From Virgisporangium aurantiacum (GTDB lineage: Bacteria; Actinomycetota; Actinomycetes; Mycobacteriales; Micromonosporaceae), in NCBI RefSeq assembly GCF_016863635.1, contig NZ_BOPG01000083.1:1-64000 (forward strand): a DNA stretch of 64,000 bases, read 5' to 3'. Position numbers and translations under genes: made by a program. The first letter of the stretch is position 1, and each line of letters starts with the position of its first letter. Under the pieces are notes generated by a model. The model was not told the origin of the DNA and searched no databases. It saw only the letters and a program-made list of their open reading frames with translations. This document shows positions 57,900 through 64,000 of this stretch, one piece after another.

Positions 57900-59825
57900 A
57901 TGCGACCCGATGACATCGCGAAGTTCCGGGTCCCGGACACCCCCACGATTTCGCCGGACGGCACGGACATGGTGTTTTCGCTCAACCATCTCGAGCTGAG
58001 CCCGGACGAGTACCGATCGCAGTTGTGGACGGTACCGGCAAACGGTTCCGCCGAACCGAGAAGGTTGACCCACGGCCCGGCCGATGCGGATCCCGCATAT
58101 TCGCCCGACGGCCGATGGCTCGCATTCTGTCGGACCGTCGAGGGCGGCGTGCCTCAGCTGTGGGTCATGCCGACCGGGGGCGGTGAGCCCCGGTGCCTGA
58201 CCGACGCGACACTCGGCGTCTCCTCGCCGTTGTGGAGTCCGGACTCGAAGTACATCGCGTTCAGGTCCCGGGTGCCGGAACCGGGTCGTTACGGAACCGC
58301 GGAAGGCGTGACCCCGGACCGGGAGCCTCCGCGGCGGGTCACCTCGTTCACCTACCGTGCCAACGGCACGGGCTTCGTCGTGGACCGACCGGCGCATGTC
58401 TTTGTCATCGATCCGCATACGGAAGGGTCGGCTCCGGTTCAGGTGACAGCCGGCTCCTTCGATCACGGACGCGCGGCCTTCAGCCCGGATTCGCAGCGCC
58501 TGGTATTCGTCGCGGCCCGCCACGACGGCGCGGGTGACGACCTCCGGGTCGACGTCTGGACCTGCGCCACCGACGGCACCGATCTCCGCGCCCTGACCTC
58601 GGGCGGGCTGCGCGCCAGGACCGCGTTGTTCACGCCCGACGGCAGGAACGTCTGCTTCGTCGCGCTGGACCTGGCGCAGGTCGACGGCGAGGCTCCGTCG
58701 CTGCGGTCGTACAGCGTCTGGATCGTTCCCGCGGACGGTTCCGGTGCCCCCTCGGAACTGACGGACCCGGCGGATACCCACGTGCTCCGGTGGGCGGCCG
58801 AGCCGATCGCCACGGTCGCCGACGGAGTGGTGTACGCCAACGAGAATCGCGGCGCCGTCGACCTCGTGCTGGCTCCCTACGACGGTGGCCCAGCGCGCAC
58901 GCTTGTCGGAGGACGCCGGCAGGCGTACGGATTCACGGTCACCCGTGACCTGACGGCGGTGGTCGCGGCCGTCGGTAGCGACACCTGCCCCGGCGAGATC
59001 GTGGTGCGGGAGGCCGACGGCACCGAACGGACGCTGACCGGGTTCGCGGATTCTCTCCGCGACGTGCGGTTGGCCCCGATGGAAGAGGTGACGGCAACCG
59101 CTCCGGACGGATATCCCGTGCACGGGTGGATCGTGCGTCCGGCCGGCTCCGGGCCGCATCCCGTGGTCCTTCTCGTCCACGGCGGGCCGCACACGCAGTA
59201 CGGCTGGGAACTGTTCGACGAGGCGCAGGTCTATGCCGGCGCGGGCTACGCCGTCGTGATGGGCAACCCGCGCGGCTCGTCCGGCTACGGGCGAGCCCAC
59301 GGCCAGGCCGGCGCGCGCGATTTCTGTACCGCCTCGGTGGCACCCGACCTGCTGGCGCTCCTGGACGCGGCACTGCTGGACAGCGACCTCGACGGTGACC
59401 GGGTGGGCGTGATGGGGGGTTCCTACGGCGGGACGATGACGGCGTGGCTCGCCGCGCACCACGGCGGCCGCTTCCGTACGGCCGTCACCGAGCGCGGTAT
59501 GTACGCGTTCGACAGTTTTGCCGCGACCTCCGATCACGGCTGGTGCATCGTGAACGACCTGGACGCAAGCAGATGGCCCGAATGCAGTCCGCTCACCTAT
59601 GCCGGCAACATCGGCATTCCGACGCTGATCATCCACTCCGAGCAGGACCTGGTCTGCCCGCTGGAGCAGGCACAGCGGCTGTTCTTCGCCCTGAAACGGG
59701 CCGGAACCGCGGTAGAGTTGATCATCTTTCCGGGGGAGGGGCACGAGCTTTCCCGATCGGGCCTACCGAGTCATCGGATCTCCCGGTTCGAGGTGATCCT
59801 CGACTGGTTGGCGCGTCATCTCTAG
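57900..59825 (+). CDS. S9-family prolyl-oligopeptidase-like peptidase
   Basis: A 641-aa protein without signal peptide. Residues 1-~390 form a beta-propeller of WD40/TolB-like repeats (SPDGRWLAFCR, SPDSKYIAFRS, SPDSQRLVFVA). The C-terminal alpha/beta hydrolase has oxyanion segment HGGPHTQYGW, nucleophile GGSYGG (Ser508), acid in SEQDLVCP (Asp583) and His615 in GEGHELS. This fits acylaminoacyl peptidase/dipeptidyl peptidase enzymes that cut short peptides. The start is ATG 57900, set by the leaderless promoter. A frameshifted GNAT gene follows with its own strong ribosome site. Confidence 0.88.
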   Translation: MRPDDIAKFRVPDTPTISPDGTDMVFSLNHLELSPDEYRSQLWTVPANGSAEPRRLTHGPADADPAYSPDGRWLAFCRTVEGGVPQLWVMPTGGGEPRCLTDATLGVSSPLWSPDSKYIAFRSRVPEPGRYGTAEGVTPDREPPRRVTSFTYRANGTGFVVDRPAHVFVIDPHTEGSAPVQVTAGSFDHGRAAFSPDSQRLVFVAARHDGAGDDLRVDVWTCATDGTDLRALTSGGLRARTALFTPDGRNVCFVALDLAQVDGEAPSLRSYSVWIVPADGSGAPSELTDPADTHVLRWAAEPIATVADGVVYANENRGAVDLVLAPYDGGPARTLVGGRRQAYGFTVTRDLTAVVAAVGSDTCPGEIVVREADGTERTLTGFADSLRDVRLAPMEEVTATAPDGYPVHGWIVRPAGSGPHPVVLLVHGGPHTQYGWELFDEAQVYAGAGYAVVMGNPRGSSGYGRAHGQAGARDFCTASVAPDLLALLDAALLDSDLDGDRVGVMGGSYGGTMTAWLAAHHGGRFRTAVTERGMYAFDSFAATSDHGWCIVNDLDASRWPECSPLTYAGNIGIPTLIIHSEQDLVCPLEQAQRLFFALKRAGTAVELIIFPGEGHELSRSGLPSHRISRFEVILDWLARHL

Positions 59826-59835
59826 AGGAGGACCT

Positions 59836-60557
59836 GTGACAACCACCGCCGAGGCGCCGCTGCGTCAGGCCCGCAACTCCGCGGCGTTCTGGGCCGCGAC
59901 CGGCCGCTCAGCGGTCACGAGGTGATCCGCCGCCCCGGCTTCCTCGCCGTCGCCGGTGACGAGCGGGCCGGCCTGCGCGTCCTGATCCAGGAGGCGGGCG
60001 TCGACACAGACGAGATCACCGACCTGGCGAAACAGGCCGCCGGGCCGGTCGACATCGAGGACCCGTTCAGCTCGACCGACCTGAGCCACCTCGGCCTGCG
60101 CAACTGGCAGATGCCGGTGATGCTGCGCCAGGCCGGGCCGGCCCCCGAACCGGACATGGACGTCGTCCGGGTGCGCGACGAGGAGCATCTCGAAGCGGCC
60201 GAGCGCGCGGTGATCGCCGGCTTCGAGCTGACCCGGTTCGAGCCCCACCGCGCCGGCGAGATGTTCCCGATGGCGCTGCTGGACGAACCGGGTGTGGACG
60301 TGTACGTCGCGCGCATCGACGGCGAGGTCGCCGGTGCGTGCGTCACGGTCGTCGACAACGGACTCGGCAGCCACTACTGGGTCGGGACGCCGGCCGAGTT
60401 CCGCTCCCGGGGCGTCGGACGCGCGGTGATGCTCGGCTCCCTCGCCGATCTGGTCGACGTGCCGGTCACGCTCACGGCGTCGCGGCTGGGCCGGCCGCTG
60501 TACGAGTCCCTGGGCTTCGTCGCCGCGTCGCCGGCCACGTGGTGGTCGTCGACGTGA
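59836..60557 (+). pseudogene. GNAT acetyltransferase with one frameshift
   Basis: GTG 59836 has a perfect AGGAGG-type site and starts TTTAEAPLRQARNSAAFWAA; this frame soon ends at TGA. One base shift near 59900 continues as RPLSGHEVIRRPGFLAVAG and remains open to 60557 with LGLRNWQMPVML, AGACVTVVDNGLGSHYWVG and the acetyl-CoA loop RSRGVGRAVML. Related intact proteins begin with the same N-terminus, so one gene has been split by a single-base indel, or the assembly has an error. A 211-aa internal start at 59922 would lack a ribosome site. Confidence 0.7.
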
Positions 60558-60560
60558 CTC

Positions 60561-60588
60561 CCGGCGCCCGGCCATGACCGGGCGCCGG
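60561..60588. terminator. Bidirectional hairpin between convergent genes
   Basis: Arms CCGGCGCCCGG (60561-60571) and CCGGGCGCCGG (60578-60588) form a perfect 11-bp stem with a six-base loop, between the stop of the frameshifted GNAT and the convergent GNAT. Confidence 0.75.
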
Positions 60589-60600
60589 AATCTCACGGCA

Positions 60601-61107
60601 TTATCGCCGCGCGGCGTCGTACCGGGCGGTGTTCGCCTCGATGTCGGTATGTGACCGATCGAAGCCGGCCTTCTCCAACACGCTGACGGAGGCCGGATTC
60701 GACAGGTCCACGGTGGCGAAGACCGTGTGGACGCCCGGCGCGGTGAGGGCGTGCGCGGTCAGGGCACGGGTGGCCTCGGCGGCGTACCCGCGCCCGCGCC
60801 GGCTCGCCACGATGCCGTACCCGATCTCGATCGCGCCGTCGTCGGGCGGCCAGAACAGGCCGATGGAGCCGACCACCAGGCCGCTGTCGCGCTCGATGAT
60901 CTGGCGGTGGCCGTAGGGGCCGAGCCACCCGGGATGGTGGGCGAACAGGCCGGCGATGACCTGGTCGCCCTCGGCGGGGAAGTCGCCGGCCCAGTGCGCG
61001 GGCCGGGCGGTGTCACCGAGGACGGCGGCGACCTCGCCGGTGGTCCACGGGCGCAGGACGAGGCGGTCGGTGGCCAGATCGGCACCGGTGATGAACGAAG
61101 AAGACAC
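60601..61107 (-). CDS. GNAT acetyltransferase (RimJ/RimL type)
   Basis: A 168-aa protein: LATDRLVLRPWTTGEVAAVL at the start, GLVVGSIGLFWPPDDGAIEI strand, acetyl-CoA loop SRRGRGYAAEATRAL and LSNPASVSVLEKAGF. It belongs to the RimJ/RimL-like group. GTG 61107 has AGGAG seven bases upstream. A 19-codon frame with its own good ribosome site lies 39 bases upstream and may be a regulatory leader. Confidence 0.85.
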   Translation of the reverse strand: MSSSFITGADLATDRLVLRPWTTGEVAAVLGDTARPAHWAGDFPAEGDQVIAGLFAHHPGWLGPYGHRQIIERDSGLVVGSIGLFWPPDDGAIEIGYGIVASRRGRGYAAEATRALTAHALTAPGVHTVFATVDLSNPASVSVLEKAGFDRSHTDIEANTARYDAARR

Positions 61108-61146
61108 GTGACACTCCTGGTCGAATGGGAACGACCCGGACCGCGG

Positions 61147-61206
61147 CTACCGTCGCGCGGCCCGGACGAGGGCATGCTGAAGACGGCTGGTGGCAGCCAT
61201 ATTCAT
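61147..61206 (-). CDS. Possible 19-aa leader peptide upstream of the acetyltransferase
   Basis: Minus-strand frame MNMAATSRLQHALVRAARR, stop TAG. GAGGGAG stands four bases before the ATG, much better than chance. It is Arg-rich at its end and stops 39 bases before the GNAT start. Such small frames before acetyltransferase or resistance genes can control expression by ribosome stalling; there is no direct proof here. The rest of 61108-61248 shows nothing else. Confidence 0.4.
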   Translation of the reverse strand: MNMAATSRLQHALVRAARR

Positions 61207-61248
61207 CAAACTCCCTCGTCCGCGAGTGATCTTGCTGTGCGGGCGACG

Positions 61249-62061
61249 TTAGCCCCCGGTCGCACCGCCGGCAACCGGTTTGATGGCGACGGCACCGAGC
61301 AGTTCGCGTTGCGGCTTCTCGTCGTCGTCGGGACGCCACTCGCTGACCGCGACCAGGCCGGGCTCGACCGGCTCGAACGGGTGGATCAGCGGAAGGACCT
61401 GCGCGGGGGTGCGCAGGTGCAGGGGCGTCGGTGTCTTCGTGTAGATCCGGCGGACGGTCTCGGCGTCGGACCCCCTGTCGGTCGGCGGGGTGCCGTGGGA
61501 GAGGGCGAGGTAGCTCCCGGCCGGCACGGCGTCGTGGAGGGTGCGGACGATCGCGGCCGGGTCGTCGTCGTCACCGATGAAGTGCAGCACCGCGAACAGC
61601 AGGACCGCGACCGGCTGCGAGAAGTCGAGCCGGTCCCGCGCCACGTCGAGGATCTCGTCGGGTTTCCGGAGGTCGCCCTGGATCGCGTCCGCGCCGGGGT
61701 TGTCGACGAGCATCGTTCTGCTGTGGGCCACCGCGATCGGATCGGTGTCGACGTAGAGCACGCGCGCGCCCGGCGCCACCCGCTGCGCGACCTCGTGGAC
61801 GTTGCCGAGCGTCGGTATGCCCGAACCGATGTCGAGGAACTGCCGGACGCCGGTGCCCGCCAGCCACTGCACGACCCGGCGCAGGAACGCCCGGTTGGCG
61901 TGCGCGATCTGCCGGGCGCCCGGCATCGCCGCCTCGGCCTGCTCGACGAGGGCCCGGTCGACCGCGAAGTTGTGGGACCCGCCGAGCGCGTAGTCGTACA
62001 TGCGGGCCGCGTTCGGCCGGTCGACGTCGACCCCGTCGGGCACCCAGTTCGGACGTTCCAT
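61249..62061 (-). CDS. SAM-dependent methyltransferase, DUF574/SAV2177 family, second copy
   Basis: A 270-aa methyltransferase paralogous to the one at 26126: ARMYDYALGGSHNFAVDRAL, VRQFLDIGSGIPTLGNVHEV (SAM loop), VLYVDTDPIAVAHSRTML, LLFAVLHFIGDDDDP, ending EPGLVAVSEWRPDDD. The substrate is unknown. ATG 62061 is preferred to ATG 62073, because GGAGG is then four bases upstream and the earlier ATG would overlap that site. It follows the ECF42 sigma gene by 30 bases on the same strand and may be in its operon. Confidence 0.85.
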   Translation of the reverse strand: MERPNWVPDGVDVDRPNAARMYDYALGGSHNFAVDRALVEQAEAAMPGARQIAHANRAFLRRVVQWLAGTGVRQFLDIGSGIPTLGNVHEVAQRVAPGARVLYVDTDPIAVAHSRTMLVDNPGADAIQGDLRKPDEILDVARDRLDFSQPVAVLLFAVLHFIGDDDDPAAIVRTLHDAVPAGSYLALSHGTPPTDRGSDAETVRRIYTKTPTPLHLRTPAQVLPLIHPFEPVEPGLVAVSEWRPDDDEKPQRELLGAVAIKPVAGGATGG

Positions 62062-62091
62062 CGCACCTCCCATTCATTCAGGAGGACGAAT

Positions 62092-63330
62092 TTATCCCAG
62101 TTGGTCGCGACGGCGGGTCAGGTGGGCCCGCTCCGCCGTGTTGCCCGCCAGTTCGATGGCCCGGTCGTAGGCCGCCCGCGCGTCCCGGCCGCGGCCCAGC
62201 CGGCGCAGCAACTCGGCGCGGGTCGCGTGGTACGCGTGGTAGCCGGCCAGCGTGTCCGGAAGCCGGTCGACGATCGCCAGCGCCACCTCCGGCCCGTCGA
62301 GCTCGGCGACCGCGATGGCCCGGTTGAGCGCGACGACCGGCGACGGGTCGACGCGGACGAGTTGGTCGTAGAGCGCGACGACCTGTGCCCAGTCGGTGTC
62401 GCGCACGTCGCGGGCGGACGTGTGCACGGCGTTGATCGCCGCGAGGATCTGGTAGCGGCCTGGCGCCGCCTCGCCCGCGGCCACGGCGGCCAGGCGCTCG
62501 CGCACCATCCGGTGACCCTCGGCGATCAGCGCCGCGTCCCAGGCGCCCCGGTTCTGCTCGGAGAGGGCGACCAGTTCGCCGCTGGCCGAGACCCGGGCGG
62601 TGCGCCGCGCCTCGGTGAGGAGCATCAGAGCCAGCAGCCCGGCGACCTCGCCGTCGTGGGGCAGGAGGGTGCGGATCAGACGGGTGAGCCGGATCGCCTC
62701 GGCGGTGAGGTCGTGCCGGAGGGGATCGGTGTCGGGGCCGGTCGCCAGGTAGCCCTCGTTGAAGACGAGGAAGAGCACGGCGAGCACGCCGGACACCCGT
62801 CCCGGAAGATCTTCCGCGGCGGGCACCCGGTACGGGATGCGGTTCGCCTTGATCTTGGCCTTCGCGCGGGTGATCCGCTGGCCCATGGCGGTCTCCTGCA
62901 CCAGGAACGCACGAGCGATCTCGGCGGCGGTGAGGCCGCCGACCATGCGCAGCGTCAGCGCCACCCGGCTCTCCGGCGCGAGCGCCGGGTGGCAGCAGGT
63001 GAAGATGAGCCGGAGCCGCTCGTCGTCGATGGCGCCGAGAGGCTCGGGCGGGTCGTCGTCGTACAAGATCTGAGCCTCCTTCTGCTTGTCGTCGCGCTTG
63101 CTCTCGCGCCGGATCCGGTCGATGGCCTTGCGGGTGGCGGTGGTGGTCAACCAGGCACCGGGGTTCGGGGGTATGCAGTCGGCCACCCACCGTTCGAAGG
63201 CGGTCGCGAACGCCTCGGCGGCCGCCTCCTCGGCGATGTCGAGGTCACCGAAGCGCTTGGTCAGGGTGGCGACCACCCGCGCCCACTCCTCGCGGTGGGC
63301 CCGGGTGACCGCCTCGGCGACATCACTCAC
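62092..63330 (-). CDS. ECF42-type RNA polymerase sigma factor, second module
   Basis: A 412-aa sigma factor with regions 2 and 4 (FGDLDIAEEAAAEAFATAFE; TATRKAIDRIRRESKRDDK; TAAEIARAFLVQETAMGQRI) and the long ECF42 extension (FLVFNEGYLATGPDTDP, LLTEARRTARVSASGEL, ALYDQLVRVDPSPVVALN). It starts at GTG 63330 overlapping the DGPF gene's TGA as GTGA. It is paralogous but clearly diverged from the one at 31772; order and coupling are the same, so the modules are independent ECF42 units rather than a recent duplication. Confidence 0.88.
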   Translation of the reverse strand: MSDVAEAVTRAHREEWARVVATLTKRFGDLDIAEEAAAEAFATAFERWVADCIPPNPGAWLTTTATRKAIDRIRRESKRDDKQKEAQILYDDDPPEPLGAIDDERLRLIFTCCHPALAPESRVALTLRMVGGLTAAEIARAFLVQETAMGQRITRAKAKIKANRIPYRVPAAEDLPGRVSGVLAVLFLVFNEGYLATGPDTDPLRHDLTAEAIRLTRLIRTLLPHDGEVAGLLALMLLTEARRTARVSASGELVALSEQNRGAWDAALIAEGHRMVRERLAAVAAGEAAPGRYQILAAINAVHTSARDVRDTDWAQVVALYDQLVRVDPSPVVALNRAIAVAELDGPEVALAIVDRLPDTLAGYHAYHATRAELLRRLGRGRDARAAYDRAIELAGNTAERAHLTRRRDQLG

Positions 63331-63650
63331 AGAAATGGCCGGACCTCGACCTTGCGGTTGCACGCCTTCGAGCCGTCGGAGGCGAGCCTGAGCGCCGCGT
63401 CGAGGTCGGGTGCCTCGATGATCCAGAAGCCGATGAGGAACTCCTTCGACTCCAGGAAGGGCCCGTCGGTGATCAGCGTCTCCGCGCCCCGGTTGTCGAC
63501 GGTGGTGGCCATGTCGGGCCCGCCGAGGCCGCCGGCGAAGACCCACTGCCCGTCGGCCTGGAGGCGCTCGTTGAACACGTCGATGGCGGCCTCTTCCTCC
63601 GGGGTCGCCAGGTTGGTGCTGTCGTGGATCACGGACAACAGGTACTGCAT
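63327..63650 (-). CDS. YCII/DGPF-family protein, second module
   Basis: A 107-aa protein with MQYLLSVIHD at the start, TLITDGPFLESKEFLIGFWI (the DGPF motif) and KVEVRPFL at the end. It is the partner of the downstream ECF42 factor, with which it overlaps by four bases. ATG 63650 is preferred to GTG 63680 because the family begins there and AGGAG is nine bases upstream. I could not identify a convincing ECF42 promoter in front. Confidence 0.84.
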   Translation of the reverse strand: MQYLLSVIHDSTNLATPEEEAAIDVFNERLQADGQWVFAGGLGGPDMATTVDNRGAETLITDGPFLESKEFLIGFWIIEAPDLDAALRLASDGSKACNRKVEVRPFL

Positions 63651-63695
63651 CGGATCATCTCCTCCGGTCGGGAACTTCACCCCTGCAACGAACGC

Positions 63696-64000
63696 CTAGG
63701 CCCCGATCCGACGACGTCCCCGGAAATTCTTCAAAAGAAGATGGAGGACGACGAGGGGAGCGATGCCCACGGGGTACCAGAGCAGGTCGACGGCGTCGAA
63801 CTGGTGGCCGAGCACCAGCCGGAACACCAGGCTCCGCTCGGACAGGTCAGCCGGGATGCCGGTCAGCTGGAAGAACTCCGCCCCCCAGCACCAGGCCAGG
63901 GCGATCCCGCCGGCCGTCCACGGCGTGAGGCGCGGCCACAGGAACAGCGCGCCGACGTAGATCATCGAGGCGTACAGCGCGGTCCCGGAGTACTGCTCCA
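63696..64000 (-). CDS. DUF2809-like membrane protein, 5' part beyond the window
   Basis: The last ~100 codons of a minus-strand gene that runs past the right edge (the frame stays open to 64000, reading EQYSGTALYASMIYVGALFL upstream of an internal Met). It has hydrophobic helices and the segment WCWGAEFFQLTGIPADL followed by HQFDAVDLLWYPVGI, as in DUF2809 (VanZ-like) proteins. Function unknown. It ends 45 bases before the DGPF gene and on the same strand. Confidence 0.7.
   Translation of the reverse strand, partial: EQYSGTALYASMIYVGALFLWPRLTPWTAGGIALAWCWGAEFFQLTGIPADLSERSLVFRLVLGHQFDAVDLLWYPVGIAPLVVLHLLLKNFRGRRRIGA

Overview
The window is GC-rich (about 70 percent by eye) actinobacterial chromosome. 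Very large SARP and LuxR regulators, ECF42/DGPF modules, DUF574-type methyltransferases, a CU044_5270-type anti-sigma partner and many leaderless promoters fit a soil actinomycete, probably Pseudonocardiales or Micromonosporales. I cannot name the genus. No rRNA, tRNA, CRISPR array or prophage was seen.

Layout. 1-3.6 kb: a translationally coupled minus-strand operon encodes an adenylate-forming enzyme, a six-helix membrane flavin/NAD protein and an enoyl-CoA hydratase; together the first two look like a split version of the fungal TmpL/TmpA membrane flavoprotein. 3.8-5.3 kb: a secreted PQQ sugar dehydrogenase with a cellulose-binding module. 5.4-15.4 kb: a giant secreted RHS/LamG/HINT polymorphic-toxin-like protein (3119 aa), then a secreted NTF2-like protein. 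15.4-22.3 kb: LuxR regulator and small metabolic genes. 22.3-24.8 kb: the most interesting locus, a compact RiPP-like operon P450 - 29-aa precursor - P450. The precursor is very aromatic at its C-terminus (YIWYLYHNI) and a strong hairpin follows it. 24.9-39.3 kb: two convergent or divergent gene sets with an SRPBCC protein, a methyltransferase, ECF sigma factors, a LysR regulator, dehydrogenases, a secreted protein that looks like a subtilase without its protease domain, and a secreted esterase. 39.4-47.2 kb: two paralogous XRE-SARP-NB-ARC-TPR regulators flanking a small secreted protein. 47.4-48.8 kb: a secreted beta-propeller with a cysteine pair per blade. 49-56.9 kb: a decayed polymorphic-toxin locus holding a DyP peroxidase fragment fused to a broken RHS-HINT toxin, an intact immunity-like gene, remnants of a second copy, duplicated regulator fragments, and an array of orphan immunity-like genes (zinc-ribbon, SUKH, E9imm-like). 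57-64 kb: aldo/keto reductase, S9 peptidase, acetyltransferases (one frameshifted), a second DUF574 methyltransferase, a second ECF42/DGPF pair and the edge of a DUF2809 protein.

Regulatory architecture is unusually readable. About a dozen genes have a TANNNT-like -10 box exactly six bases before the start codon, which indicates leaderless mRNAs. At 26.1 kb two such boxes face each other and overlap. A 49-base hairpin element occurs twice, identical, 43.6 kb apart, each time just downstream of a secreted beta-propeller gene.
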